Positions 24,800-34,457 of a stretch of DNA of 64,000 bases are shown piece by piece. This DNA is from VXNE01 sp963668365. Lineage in GTDB: Bacteria > Pseudomonadota > Gammaproteobacteria > Pseudomonadales > Azotimanducaceae. Every line of letters starts with the position of its first letter. The stretch's first letter is position 1. The translations under genes and the position numbers were made by a program. The notes under the pieces are model-generated. The model was not told the origin of the DNA. It was given only the letters and a program-made list of their open reading frames with translations, and did not search any database. The stretch is from assembly GCA_963668365.1 (NCBI GenBank), contig OY764266.1, forward strand, positions 1,426,001-1,490,000, written 5' to 3'.

Positions 24800-24958
24800 G
24801 AAAAGCTAGGGTTCCGGCCTTCCTCTAGGCGTCTGGTCCGAGAGCTTTCGGCCTCCCCTTGGAGCGGGCTCGCCGTACTGCCACGGCGGGCCCCTCCCTT
24901 AGCGAGGTTACACGGAGGGACAAAAGCCCGGGAGACTGTTTGTCTCCACGTGTGTAAC
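24800..24958 (+). promoter_or_regulatory. guanidine-I (ykkC) riboswitch
   Basis: The conserved blocks of the ykkC class occur in order: CTAGGGTTCCG (24806-24816), GGTCCGAGAG (24835-24844) and ACGG followed by GGGACAAAAGCCCGGGAGA (24912-24935). After the aptamer, GGAGAC (24931-24936) can pair with GTCTCC (24942-24947). GTTACAC (24907-24913) is complementary to GTGTAAC (24952-24958), just before the ribosome site. There is no U-run, so control is probably at translation. The gene 16 nt downstream is the importer's binding protein, and the rest of the operon is a guanidine pathway. Confidence 0.9.
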
Positions 24959-24974
24959 AAGGCTAGGGAAAATC

Positions 24975-26042
24975 ATGAACATTCGTTTTCTGAAACCGTT
25001 CTGCGTCACGGCGATGGCCGTGGTGCTGTCTTTCGCGCTCCCCGCTTCGGCCAAGGACGACTACAAGATCGCCTGGAGCATCTACGTCGGCTGGATGCCG
25101 TGGGGCTACGCCGCCGATGCCGGCATCGTCGACAAGTGGGCGGAGAAGTACGGGATCACGATCGAAGTCGTCCAAATCAACGAGTACGTTCCGTCCATCA
25201 TCCAGTACACATCGGGCGAGTTCGACGGCTGCACCATGACGAACATGGATGCCCTGACGATTCCGGCGGCGGGCGGAGTGGACTCGACTGCGTTGATCGT
25301 TGGCGACTTCTCAAGCGGCAACGACGGGATATTGCTGAAGGGCGCGAACGCAAGTCTCGCCGACATCGAGGGTCGGCAGGTGAACCTAGTGGAGCTTTCC
25401 GTGTCGCACTACACGCTCGCCCGCGCGCTCGACTCCATCGGCCTGTCGGAGCGGGATGTGCGCGTCGTCAATACTTCGGACGCCGACATGGTGGCGGCTT
25501 TCACCACGGATGACGTCACATCGGTCGTCACCTGGAATCCGCTGTTGTCGGAAATCCTGGCGATGCCCGATGTCACCAACGTCTTCGACTCGTCCATGAT
25601 TCCGGGCGAGATCATCGACATGCTGGTGGTGAACACCGAAACCCTGGCTGCGGACCCGCGCCTCGGCAAGGCCCTGGCGGGCGCCTGGTACGAAACCATG
25701 GCCGTCATGTCCGATGCGGGCGCGGCTGGCGACGAAGCCAAGACCCTGATGGCGACGGCCTCCGGGACGGACCTTGCGGGATACAACGCGCAGCTTGCGG
25801 CGACGCGCATGTTCTTCGAGCCACAATCCGCCGTCGAGTTCTTGCGCTCGGATGACGTCGTCACCACGATGAAGAACGTGGCTGCCTTTTCGTTCAAGCA
25901 TGGCCTCTTGGGTGAGGGTGCGCCGAACAGCGAATTCATCGGCATCGCCTATCCCGGCGGCAAGGTCGTCGGTTCGACGAGCAACGTGAAGCTCAGGTTC
26001 GACGACACCTACATGAACATGGCGGCCACCGGAGAGCTGTAA
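24975..26042 (+). CDS. ABC transporter substrate-binding protein (NitT/TauT type), likely guanidine
   Basis: A 355-residue periplasmic protein. Residues 1-26 are a Sec signal peptide with a likely cut after ALPASA. The mature part begins YKIAWSIYVGWMPWGYA and contains the SGEFDGCTMTNMD segment, typical of NitT/TauT-type binding proteins. It is the first gene after the guanidine-I riboswitch and is followed by permease and ATPase genes, so the likely ligand is guanidine or a guanidine-like solute (inference from context). The start is ATG 24975, with AAGG and GCTAGGG upstream. Confidence 0.88.
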   Translation: MNIRFLKPFCVTAMAVVLSFALPASAKDDYKIAWSIYVGWMPWGYAADAGIVDKWAEKYGITIEVVQINEYVPSIIQYTSGEFDGCTMTNMDALTIPAAGGVDSTALIVGDFSSGNDGILLKGANASLADIEGRQVNLVELSVSHYTLARALDSIGLSERDVRVVNTSDADMVAAFTTDDVTSVVTWNPLLSEILAMPDVTNVFDSSMIPGEIIDMLVVNTETLAADPRLGKALAGAWYETMAVMSDAGAAGDEAKTLMATASGTDLAGYNAQLAATRMFFEPQSAVEFLRSDDVVTTMKNVAAFSFKHGLLGEGAPNSEFIGIAYPGGKVVGSTSNVKLRFDDTYMNMAATGEL

Positions 26043-26070
26043 CCGGCGCATCCCGCGGAGCGGATGGAAG

Positions 26071-26883
26071 ATGCGCCTCATCAACCAGCGTCCAAGCAGG
26101 GGCGCGGCGATCATCGTCGCGGCCCTGCCGTTCGCGGCGCTCGTGGTCATCTATCTGACCTTTTCGGACATTCGTCTTGAGGCCAACCCCCAGGACAAGC
26201 TGCTGCCTAGCGTGGAGAGCTTCGCCGACGCAATACAGCGCATGGCGTTTGAGCCAAGCGTGCGAACGGGGAAGATCCTGCTATGGGCGGATACGGCGGC
26301 GAGCCTGCAGCGGTTGTTCATCGGCATCGGTGTCAGCGCGCTCGCGGGATTCACCTTCGGCGTTCTGAACGGGATGATCCCGTGGTTCTCCGCGGCGTGG
26401 TCTCCGCTGGTGCGGGTTCTGTCGATGATTCCGCCGATAGCGATTCTGCCGATACTGTTCATCATGTTTGGCCTGGGGGAACTGTCCAAGGTGGTGTTGA
26501 TCGTCTTCGGCACCGCACCCTTCATCATGCGCGACATGGAGCAGCGCGTGCGGGAACTTCCGGGGGAGCAGATCGTCAAGGCACAGACGCTGGACGCGAA
26601 CACGTGGCAGATCGCCGTGCGGGTCGTAGCGCCGCAGGTGATGCCGCGCCTTATGGACGCCGTTCGCCTCTCGCTTGGCGCCGCCTGGCTGTTCCTGATC
26701 GCGGCGGAAGCCATCGCGTCGACGGAAGGTCTCGGCTATCGGATCTTTCTTGTCCGACGATACCTGGCCATGGACGTCATCCTGCCTTACGTAGCGTGGA
26801 TCACGCTGCTCGCGTTTCTGCTCGATGCGGCATTCCGAAAGCTCAATGCGTTCCTGTTTCCGTGGTACGGGACGAACCGATGA
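26071..26883 (+). CDS. ABC transporter permease, NitT/TauT type
   Basis: A 270-residue inner-membrane protein with about six hydrophobic segments and the ABC-coupling loop around QIVKAQTLDANTWQIAVRVV (about 167-186), where the ATPase docks. It belongs to the nitrate/taurine/sulfonate permease group. It starts at ATG 26071 after GGAAG and ends with ATGA, sharing 4 nt with the ATPase gene. Confidence 0.9.
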   Translation: MRLINQRPSRGAAIIVAALPFAALVVIYLTFSDIRLEANPQDKLLPSVESFADAIQRMAFEPSVRTGKILLWADTAASLQRLFIGIGVSALAGFTFGVLNGMIPWFSAAWSPLVRVLSMIPPIAILPILFIMFGLGELSKVVLIVFGTAPFIMRDMEQRVRELPGEQIVKAQTLDANTWQIAVRVVAPQVMPRLMDAVRLSLGAAWLFLIAAEAIASTEGLGYRIFLVRRYLAMDVILPYVAWITLLAFLLDAAFRKLNAFLFPWYGTNR

Positions 26884-27686
26884 CGAGCGGGACGGCGCAG
26901 ACAGGCGACAGCCGCGGAGCACTCATACGCGTTTCGCAGCTATGGAAAAGCTATCCCGGCACGGCGGTTCTGGAACGGATCAACCTGGTGGTGGAGCGGA
27001 ACGAGTTCGTCACCGTGGTGGGCGCATCCGGTTGCGGCAAGACGACGTTCTTCAAGCTGTTGCTCGGCGAGGAGCAACCGACGCGGGGCACCATCTTTGT
27101 TGCTGGCAAGCCGCTCGCGCCGGAACCCGGCAAGGACCGCGGCGTGGTCTTTCAGCGCTATTCCGTGTTTCCGCACCTCACCGTGCTGGAAAACGTCCTG
27201 GTGGGACTGGAACTGCGCCGTTCGAAGTTCCTTTGCCGGAGCTTCGGCCGCCGCCGGCGCGACGAGATAGAGCAATGCGAGCGCATGCTCGAACGGGTGG
27301 GGCTGCTGTCGTCCGCGAACGCTTACCCGGATGCACTGTCGGGGGGCATGCAGCAGCGGCTGGCGCTGTCGCAGACGCTCATCACGGGTCCGGAAATCCT
27401 CTTGCTGGACGAACCGTTCGGCGCGCTGGATCCGGGCATTCGCGCCGACATGCACGGACTGGTGCGGGAGTTGTACAGCGAACTCAAGCTCACGGTATTG
27501 ATGATCACGCACGACCTGTCGGAAGGATTCCGCCTGGGCACGCGCTTGCTCGTGTTCGACAAGGTGCGCGTCGATCCCCACGAGCCGGATGCCTACGGCG
27601 CCACCATCACCTACGACGTGCCGGTGAGCAGGAATCGGAACAACGGAAACGAACCGACGATCGCGGCGCTGGAGTCCGGTGTGTAA
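26880..27686 (+). CDS. ABC transporter ATP-binding protein
   Basis: A 268-residue ATPase: Walker A GASGCGKTT, Q-loop in VFQRYSVFPHLTVLENV, signature LSGGMQQRLALSQ and Walker B ILLLDEPFGALD, with the switch histidine in MITHDL. It powers the importer formed by the two upstream genes. It starts at ATG 26880 in an ATGA overlap; an open frame extending 5' of it to 26283 is only the shadow of the permease. Confidence 0.92.
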   Translation: MTSGTAQTGDSRGALIRVSQLWKSYPGTAVLERINLVVERNEFVTVVGASGCGKTTFFKLLLGEEQPTRGTIFVAGKPLAPEPGKDRGVVFQRYSVFPHLTVLENVLVGLELRRSKFLCRSFGRRRRDEIEQCERMLERVGLLSSANAYPDALSGGMQQRLALSQTLITGPEILLLDEPFGALDPGIRADMHGLVRELYSELKLTVLMITHDLSEGFRLGTRLLVFDKVRVDPHEPDAYGATITYDVPVSRNRNNGNEPTIAALESGV

Positions 27687-27716
27687 GAACCAGAAGGAAG
27701 AAGGGGAGCAACAGAC

Positions 27717-28463
27717 ATGAGCGATGTGCAGTATCGGGACACCTTGCCCGGCGGAACCCACTGGTCGTTCCTGGCGCGACAGGGGACGACGCTGGAACTC
27801 ACCGATGTCGAGGGCGGGGGAAACGTCGGGATGATTTTCTACAACCCCGCCAACCCGCTTGAGCGGCTCAACTTGCCGGATACGCTCAAGTGCCAGCACA
27901 CCTTCAAGCTGACCGCGGGACATTGCCTCTATTCGGACATGGGACGGATCTTCTGCTCGATAACGGCCGACAGCGTGGGCTGGCACGACGCGTCGAGCGG
28001 AACCTGCAATGCCGGAATCGTCGCGGAGAAGTGGGGAAGCAGCAGCTACCAGGAAGCGCGCAACAACTTCTACAGGAATGGCCGCGACTGCTTCCTGGTC
28101 GAACTCGGCAAATACGGGCTCGGCCGACGCGACATGGCGGCCAACGTGAACTGGTTCAGTCGCGTCGATGTCACGGAGGACGGCAACATGGCGCTCGCCG
28201 CGGGGCACTCGGCGCCGGGCGCGAACCTGACCCTGCGTTTCGAGATGGATACGCTGGTATTGATGCACACCTGCCCGCATCCACTCGATGCGTCGCCCGA
28301 GTATCCAAGGAAGCCGATCGCGTATGCCCTCGGCGTGGCGCCGCCGGTGGCCGCCGACGATCCGTGCCGGCTCTCGCGGGAAGAGAACGGCCGGGGTTTC
28401 CAGAACAACGCGCTGTATCTCCTGGGAACAGACGCCTCCGTCAGCCTGGGAGCGTCGTCATGA
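27717..28463 (+). CDS. DUF1989 protein, likely carboxyguanidine deiminase subunit (UAAP type)
   Basis: A 248-residue urea-carboxylase-associated (DUF1989) protein. It has LPGGTHWSFLARQGTTL and DVEGGGNVGMIFYN, then CQHTFKLTAGHCLYSDMGRI, CNAGIVAEKW and ANVNWFSRVDV, with a late cysteine pair region (MHTCPHPLD). In guanidine-degrading operons two such proteins form the deiminase that turns carboxyguanidine into allophanate plus ammonia. It has the strong ribosome site GGGGAG and shares 4 nt with the second subunit. Confidence 0.85.
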   Translation: MSDVQYRDTLPGGTHWSFLARQGTTLELTDVEGGGNVGMIFYNPANPLERLNLPDTLKCQHTFKLTAGHCLYSDMGRIFCSITADSVGWHDASSGTCNAGIVAEKWGSSSYQEARNNFYRNGRDCFLVELGKYGLGRRDMAANVNWFSRVDVTEDGNMALAAGHSAPGANLTLRFEMDTLVLMHTCPHPLDASPEYPRKPIAYALGVAPPVAADDPCRLSREENGRGFQNNALYLLGTDASVSLGASS

Positions 28464-29101
28464 TGCGGGAAAGCCCTCGCGCGGTGGAAGACGCGTATCG
28501 CGTGGAGGTTGTCGGCGCCGGTGACTACTGGCTGCAGGAGGCGCGCGCGGGCGAAACGCTGCGCATCACCGACCTGAAGGGCAACCAGGCGGTGGACACG
28601 CTGTTCTTCAATGCCGATCACCCGCACGAGCGGTACAGCGCGTTCGACACGGTGCGCGAGCAGCGCAACCTGTACCTGACCGCGGGCACGACGCTGGTTT
28701 CCGACGAGGGCAGCCCCATGCTGGACATCGTCGGCGATACCTGCGGCCGCCACGACACCCTGGGCGGCGCATGCGCGGGCGAGAGCAATACGGTTCGCTA
28801 TGCGCTGGAAAAGAAGACCATGCACTCCTGCCGCGACAGTTGGCTTCTGGCGGTGAACACGCATACGAGATGGGGGCTCACCAAGCGTGACCTGACCCAC
28901 AACATCAACTTCTTCATGAATGTGCCGGTGACCCCCGCGGGTGGCCTGACGTTCGAAGACGGCATCAGCGCGCCCGGCAAGTACGTCGAGTTGACGGCGC
29001 GGATGAATGTGCTGGTGATGATTTCGAATTGCCCGCAGCTCAACAATCCCTGCAACGGCTACAACCCGACACCCATCGAACTCGCTGTCTGGTCGCGTTG
29101 A
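28460..29101 (+). CDS. second DUF1989 protein, likely carboxyguanidine deiminase subunit
   Basis: A 213-residue homologue of the preceding protein: ARAGETLRITDLKGNQAVDT, LYLTAGTTLVSDEGSPML, GDTCGRHDTLGG, NINFFMNVPVTPAGGL and VMISNCPQLNNPCNGYNPTP. The cysteine/histidine-bearing strings match the family's metal site. The start is ATGATG at 28460, overlapping the previous stop by 4 nt, as expected for equal subunit synthesis. Confidence 0.85.
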   Translation: MMRESPRAVEDAYRVEVVGAGDYWLQEARAGETLRITDLKGNQAVDTLFFNADHPHERYSAFDTVREQRNLYLTAGTTLVSDEGSPMLDIVGDTCGRHDTLGGACAGESNTVRYALEKKTMHSCRDSWLLAVNTHTRWGLTKRDLTHNINFFMNVPVTPAGGLTFEDGISAPGKYVELTARMNVLVMISNCPQLNNPCNGYNPTPIELAVWSR

Positions 29102-29102
29102 C

Positions 29103-32100
29103 ATGTTCGAGAAGGTGTTGATCGCCAATCGCGGCGCCATCGCCGTGCGCATAGCGCGCACCCTGCGGCGCATGGGGGTGGGCAGCGTCGGCGTCTACGC
29201 GGAATCGGACCGCGATTCGCTGCATCTTTCGGCGGTGGACGAAGCCCTGCCCCTGGGCGACGGCGGCGCGCCCGACACCTACATGAACGAGGCCAGGCTG
29301 TTCGAGATCATCGACCGCACGGGCGCCGCGGCGGTGCATCCTGGGTATGGCTTCCTGAGCGAGAACGCCGGGTTCGCCGAGCGCCTCGCCGAGCGCGGCG
29401 TCGTCTTCGTCGGGCCGCGTCCGGAGCACCTCCGCCGCTTCGGCCTGAAACACGAAGCGCGCGCCATCGCGCGGAAAGCCGGCGTCAACCTGATGCCCGG
29501 GAGCGGACTGCTCGGCAGCGTCGAACATGCGCGGCACGAGGCCGATCGCATCGGCTATCCGGCGATGCTGAAGAGCACCGCTGGCGGCGGCGGCATCGGC
29601 ATGGATCGCGTGGACGACGCAGATGGGCTGGAGCGGGCGTTCGATAGCATTCAGCGCCTGGCGGCCACCAACTTCGGTGACGGCGACCTGTACCTCGAGA
29701 AGCTGATCGCATCGCCGCGGCATGTGGAGGTGCAGGCGTTTGGCGACGGGCGCGGCGACGTGCTGATCGTCGGCGACCGGGACTGCAGCCTGCAGCGCCG
29801 ACACCAGAAAGTGATCGAGGAATGCCCGGCGCCGAACCTGCCTTCCGCCGTGCGCCGGGATCTGCACCGGCAAGCCCGCGACCTCCTCGCCAGCGTGGAT
29901 TACCGCATGGCGGGCACGGTCGAGTTTCTCTACGACGCCGAGGCCCAAGCCTTCTACTTTCTCGAAGTGAACACGCGGCTGCAGGTGGAGCACGGCGTGA
30001 CGGAGTGCGTCTACGACGTCGACCTCGTGGAATGGATGCTGCGCCTGGCGGCGGACGAGATGCCGTCCCTCGCGGACGTGATGTCCGCTGGCTCCCTGGG
30101 ACATGCGGTGCAGGCGCGGGTCTACGCGGAAGATCCGAATCACGGGTTTCGCCCGACCCCCGGCGACGTCGCGCGCGCCGAATTCCCCGACCGGGAGGGT
30201 CTGCGGGTGGACACCTGGCTTCGCTCCGGAGCCAGCGTCTCGCCGTATTTCGACCCCATGCTGGCGAAAGTCATCTGCCACGCGCTGACACGGGCCGATG
30301 CGCTTGACGGGCTGTCGGCGGCGTTGCGCGACAGCAGCGTCTACGGCATCGAGACCAACCTCGACTATCTCGGCGCAGCGCTGAATCTTCCGGCATTGCG
30401 CGAGGCGCGGATGACCACGGCGAGCCTCGCGCAACTGGACTATGCGCCGACGACCTTCGATGTGCTGGATGGCGGCGCGTCCACCACCGTGCAGTCCTTG
30501 CCCGGGAGACAGGGATACTGGAACGTCGGCGTGCCTCCCTCGGGTCCGATGGATGACCTTTCGTTCCGGCTGGGCAACCGCCTGATCGGCAACGCGCCGG
30601 ACGCGGCGGGCCTCGAGATCGTCGTTCAGGGGCCGCAACTGACCTTCAATACCGCTGCCACATGCGTGATCGCGGGCCCGCCCTCGGAAGCCGATCTCGA
30701 CGGCGCGCCCGTTCCGTCCTGGTCGACGTTCGCGGTGGAGCGCGGGCAGACGTTGCGGATCGGGCGTATCGAAAAGGGCGTCCGCGCGTACCTGCTGGTT
30801 GGCGGAGGTATCGACGTGCCGGCGGTGATGGGTTCCACTGCGACCTTCGCGCTGGGCGGAATCGGCGGCTTCAACGGCAGGCCGCTGCGCGCCGGAGACT
30901 CGGTGCACATCATGCCGGAGGCGGCGCAACGGTGTGAGCTGTCCCCGAACAGGCGTCCGGACTACGAGGCGCGCGGAACGATCCGCGTAATCATGGGTCC
31001 GCACGCGGCACCCGATTTCTTCACCGACTCGGACATCGAGACGTTCCTCTCGGCGCAGTGGAAAGTGCACTACAACTCGAGCCGCACGGGGGTGAGGCTT
31101 ACGGGGCCGCAACCCGCCTGGGCGCGGCCGGACGGCGGCGAGGCCGGCCTGCACCCCTCGAATGTCCACGACAATGCGTACGCCTTCGGCAGCGTCGACT
31201 TCACCGGCGACATGCCGGTCGTTCTGGGACCGGACGGTCCGAGCCTTGGCGGCTTCGTCTGCCCCGCGGCGGTGGTCAATGCCGATCGCTGGAAGCTTGG
31301 CCAGCTCGCGCCCGGCGACGCGGTCCGATTCGTCCCGATCACCGAGGCACAAGCCGCGCGCCTTGAGAAAGAACTCGATGCCTGCATCGAAGACCTGGAC
31401 CGCTTTCCCGGCGCTCCTGTTGCCGCGGCCAGGCAGGATCCGGTGATCCGGCGCGCCGGCGGGGAACCGCCAGCGGACACGGACTTTGTCATTCGACGTG
31501 CTGGCCAGGAGTGGCTGCTGGTCGAGTTCGGCCCCCATGTGCTCGACATCGCGCTGCACCTCAAAGCGCACGCTTTCGCGGCGCGGCTTGCGCGGGAAGC
31601 GGTGCCCGGCATCGTCGAGAGCACCCTCGGCATTCGGTCGCTGCAGATCCGTTTCGACCATACCCGGTGGAATGCCGAATCGCTCGCCGCGCGGCTTGTA
31701 TCCGTGCTGGAGGAAGCCGACCCCGTCGACGCCATGGCGCCGGAATCGCGCATCGTGCGGCTGCCCCTGTCGTGGGACGACCCCGCCTGCGGGAAGGCGG
31801 TGGAGCGGTACATGCGCGTGGTTCGCGAGGATGCGCCCTGGTGTCCTGACAATGTCGAGTTCATTCGGCGCATCAACGGGCTCGACGATGCGAGTGCCGT
31901 CAAGGACATCGTGTTCGACGCGAGCTATCTCGTGATGGGCCTGGGCGACGTGTATCTCGGAGCCCCGGTGGCGACGCCGCTCGATCCCAGGCACCGGCTC
32001 GTTACCACGAAGTACAACCCCGCGCGCACCTGGACGGCGGAGAACTCCGTCGGCATCGGCGGTTCGTACCTCTGCATCTATGGCATGGAAGGGCCGGGCG

Positions 32101-32690
32101 GCTACCAGTTCGTGGGCCGGACCCTGCAGGTCTGGAACCGTCACCGGATAGGCTCGGCGTTCGATGAGCATTGGCTCTTGCGACCGTTCGACCAGATCCG
32201 GTTCTACGAGGTCGACGCCGACGCGCTGCTCGAAATGCGCGAAGCGTTCCCGCGCGGCGAGCTCGAGCTGGACATCCAGACCACCCGATTCGATTACGGC
32301 GACTACGTGAAATTCCTCGATGCGAACGCAGGCGAGATCGAATCCTTTACCGACAAGCGCAAGCGCGCGTTCGACGCGGAGCTTGCGGGTTGGCGCGAGC
32401 GGGGTCTGCTGACGTTCGAGACGACCCTCGCCGAGGGCGGGGCGGATCAAGAGGAGGCGCAGGTCGCTCCCGGCGCGACGGTGGTGGCCAGTCCCATGGC
32501 CGGCTCCATCTGGTCGGTGCGGGCGGATTCGTCGCGTCCCGTCGCCCGCGATGAAGTGCTGGTCGTGGTGGAGGCGATGAAATCGGAGTTCGAGATTCGT
32601 GCGCCGGTGGCCGGAAAGGTGGCCCTGTCCGTGTCCAGGGGCCAGTTGGTCGCGCCGGGACAGAGACTCGCCGTGATCGAGCCGGCATGA
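29103..32690 (+). CDS. biotin-dependent guanidine/urea carboxylase
   Basis: A 1195-residue single-chain carboxylase. An ATP-grasp biotin carboxylase comes first (about 1-445, MFEKVLIANRGAIAVRIART), then the allophanate-hydrolase-subunit-like (KipA/KipI, AHS2/AHS1) carboxyltransferase (about 455-1090), and a biotinyl domain ending with VEAMKSE (biotinylated K1160). Family members carboxylate urea or guanidine. The guanidine-I riboswitch and the DUF1989 pair point to guanidine. The segment YGMEGPGGYQFVGRT is followed by VWN (N1012). An Asp-to-Asn change in the carboxyltransferase site has been reported to separate guanidine from urea carboxylases, but I could not verify that this is the same position. 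Confidence 0.9.
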   Translation: MFEKVLIANRGAIAVRIARTLRRMGVGSVGVYAESDRDSLHLSAVDEALPLGDGGAPDTYMNEARLFEIIDRTGAAAVHPGYGFLSENAGFAERLAERGVVFVGPRPEHLRRFGLKHEARAIARKAGVNLMPGSGLLGSVEHARHEADRIGYPAMLKSTAGGGGIGMDRVDDADGLERAFDSIQRLAATNFGDGDLYLEKLIASPRHVEVQAFGDGRGDVLIVGDRDCSLQRRHQKVIEECPAPNLPSAVRRDLHRQARDLLASVDYRMAGTVEFLYDAEAQAFYFLEVNTRLQVEHGVTECVYDVDLVEWMLRLAADEMPSLADVMSAGSLGHAVQARVYAEDPNHGFRPTPGDVARAEFPDREGLRVDTWLRSGASVSPYFDPMLAKVICHALTRADALDGLSAALRDSSVYGIETNLDYLGAALNLPALREARMTTASLAQLDYAPTTFDVLDGGASTTVQSLPGRQGYWNVGVPPSGPMDDLSFRLGNRLIGNAPDAAGLEIVVQGPQLTFNTAATCVIAGPPSEADLDGAPVPSWSTFAVERGQTLRIGRIEKGVRAYLLVGGGIDVPAVMGSTATFALGGIGGFNGRPLRAGDSVHIMPEAAQRCELSPNRRPDYEARGTIRVIMGPHAAPDFFTDSDIETFLSAQWKVHYNSSRTGVRLTGPQPAWARPDGGEAGLHPSNVHDNAYAFGSVDFTGDMPVVLGPDGPSLGGFVCPAAVVNADRWKLGQLAPGDAVRFVPITEAQAARLEKELDACIEDLDRFPGAPVAAARQDPVIRRAGGEPPADTDFVIRRAGQEWLLVEFGPHVLDIALHLKAHAFAARLAREAVPGIVESTLGIRSLQIRFDHTRWNAESLAARLVSVLEEADPVDAMAPESRIVRLPLSWDDPACGKAVERYMRVVREDAPWCPDNVEFIRRINGLDDASAVKDIVFDASYLVMGLGDVYLGAPVATPLDPRHRLVTTKYNPARTWTAENSVGIGGSYLCIYGMEGPGGYQFVGRTLQVWNRHRIGSAFDEHWLLRPFDQIRFYEVDADALLEMREAFPRGELELDIQTTRFDYGDYVKFLDANAGEIESFTDKRKRAFDAELAGWRERGLLTFETTLAEGGADQEEAQVAPGATVVASPMAGSIWSVRADSSRPVARDEVLVVVEAMKSEFEIRAPVAGKVALSVSRGQLVAPGQRLAVIEPA

Positions 32691-32694
32691 GGCC

Positions 32695-34443
32695 ATGAAT
32701 CTGTCCATCGCGGGTTTGTCCGACGCATACGCAACAGGCGCGGTCACGCCGTCTCACGTCCTGGAGCATGTCGGGGAAGCCATACGACGGGGCGCGGATC
32801 ACTGCGCGTGGATACACATGCTCGACGACGAGGTGTTGGCAAGGCGCCTCGAGGCGCTCGAGACGCTTGATCCGGCCAGACATCCCCTGTGGGGCGTGCC
32901 GTTCGCGATCAAGGACAACATCGACCTCGCCGGCAGCCCGACGACGGCAGCATGTCCCGCCTATTCGTATGTTCCGGAAGTGTCCGCGACAGTCGTCGAC
33001 CGCTTGCTGGCTGCGGGCGCGGTCCCCCTTGGCAAGAGCAATCTGGATCAGTTCGCCACCGGTCTGGTGGGCGCGCGTTCGCCCTACGGCGTGATGCGCA
33101 ACGCCATCGATCCCGACTACATCGCGGGCGGAAGCAGCGGCGGCTCGGCGGTGGCGGCGGCACTCGGGATGTGCAGTTTCGCCCTCGGCACCGATACGGC
33201 GGGGTCGGGTCGGATTCCCGCGGCGTTCAATGGACTGGTCGGCTTCAAGCCGTCGTTCGGCTGGTGGTCGGCGAGGGGAGTCGTGCCGGCCTGCCGCACC
33301 CTCGACTGCGTTTCGGTTTTCGCCCGGTCCGTCGCGGACGCGCGCGCGGTCGCCGACGTTGCCGGAGGTTTCGACTTCGATGACCCCTATGCCCGGCGGA
33401 TCGATTTCGCCGGCTTCGATGTTTCGCGACCCCGCGCGGGCGTGATCGACGCGGGACGCGTATCCGCGTGCGACGCCGATCACGCGGCCGCCTACCGCGC
33501 CTTTCTCGCGACGGTCGCGGACACCCAGGTCGAAATCGATCCGGCCCCGCTGTTCATGGCTGGCCGGCTCCTCTACGAAGGCCCGTGGATATCGGAACGG
33601 TTCGCCGTGCTGGAGACTTTCATGGCGCGTCACTACGAAGACATGCATCCGGTCACCCGAGACATCATCGGGGGAGGGGAGAGGGCTTCGGCTGCTTCAG
33701 CGTTCCGGGCGCAGTATCAACTCGCGGAGCTGAAGCGCGAGACTTCTCGCATATTCGAAACGGTGGACCTCCTCATCCTTCCGACCGCGCCGACGATATT
33801 CACTGTCGAGGAGGTCGAGCGCGACCCGGTGGCGACCAACAGTCGACTCGGGATCTTTGCGAACTTCGTCAATCTGCTCGACCTCTGCGGACTGGCGATC
33901 CCGGCTGGCAGGATCATGAACGGGTCCCCGAACGGGTTGCCGTTCGGCGTCACGCTGATCGCGCCGGCGGGCCGGGATCACGCCTTGCTGGACTACGGTG
34001 CCCGACTGCTGGGCGAGCCCGCCGCCACGGGCGCGCGCCCGGGAGAAACCCACATCGCGGTCTGCGGCGCACACCTTTCGGGTCAGCCGCGCAACGGCGA
34101 ATTGACCCGCCGCGGCGGTTATCTCGTTCGCAGCGCGCGCACCGGCGCCTGCTATCGCCTCTACGCGCTGCCCGACGGCAATCGACCCGCGATGATTCGC
34201 GACGAGACCGGCGGAGCCGGCATCGAGGTGGAAGTGTGGTCGCTCCCCTCGTCCAATGTCGGTCCCTTCCTCGCCGGTGTCGCCCCGCCCCTGGGGCTCG
34301 GCAGGATCGAATTGTCGGGTGGGGAATGGGTGAGCGGTTTCATCGCAGAACCCGTGGCGACGGCGGACGCGACCGAGATCACCCGCTTTGGCGGCTGGCG
34401 CGCATACCGGGCGTCGGTGACGGAAAGCAAGCGCGCTCCTTGA
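32695..34443 (+). CDS. allophanate hydrolase
   Basis: A 582-residue amidase-signature enzyme with catalytic K73 (FAIKDNIDLAG), the GGSSGGS string at 145-151 and nucleophile S171 (GTDTAGSGRIPA). A C-terminal domain (about 450-582) of the type found in allophanate hydrolases follows; it decarboxylates the first product. It splits allophanate to ammonia and CO2, the last step of guanidine or urea use. It starts 4 nt after the carboxylase stop and ends the operon. Confidence 0.9.
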   Translation: MNLSIAGLSDAYATGAVTPSHVLEHVGEAIRRGADHCAWIHMLDDEVLARRLEALETLDPARHPLWGVPFAIKDNIDLAGSPTTAACPAYSYVPEVSATVVDRLLAAGAVPLGKSNLDQFATGLVGARSPYGVMRNAIDPDYIAGGSSGGSAVAAALGMCSFALGTDTAGSGRIPAAFNGLVGFKPSFGWWSARGVVPACRTLDCVSVFARSVADARAVADVAGGFDFDDPYARRIDFAGFDVSRPRAGVIDAGRVSACDADHAAAYRAFLATVADTQVEIDPAPLFMAGRLLYEGPWISERFAVLETFMARHYEDMHPVTRDIIGGGERASAASAFRAQYQLAELKRETSRIFETVDLLILPTAPTIFTVEEVERDPVATNSRLGIFANFVNLLDLCGLAIPAGRIMNGSPNGLPFGVTLIAPAGRDHALLDYGARLLGEPAATGARPGETHIAVCGAHLSGQPRNGELTRRGGYLVRSARTGACYRLYALPDGNRPAMIRDETGGAGIEVEVWSLPSSNVGPFLAGVAPPLGLGRIELSGGEWVSGFIAEPVATADATEITRFGGWRAYRASVTESKRAP

Positions 34444-34457
34444 TCGGCACGGACTCG

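Noticed and set aside
29040..32747. A 1235-codon open frame on the minus strand opposite the carboxylase
   Set aside because: It mirrors the high-GC codon pattern of the plus-strand carboxylase, which has clear domains. The minus frame has no recognisable motif.
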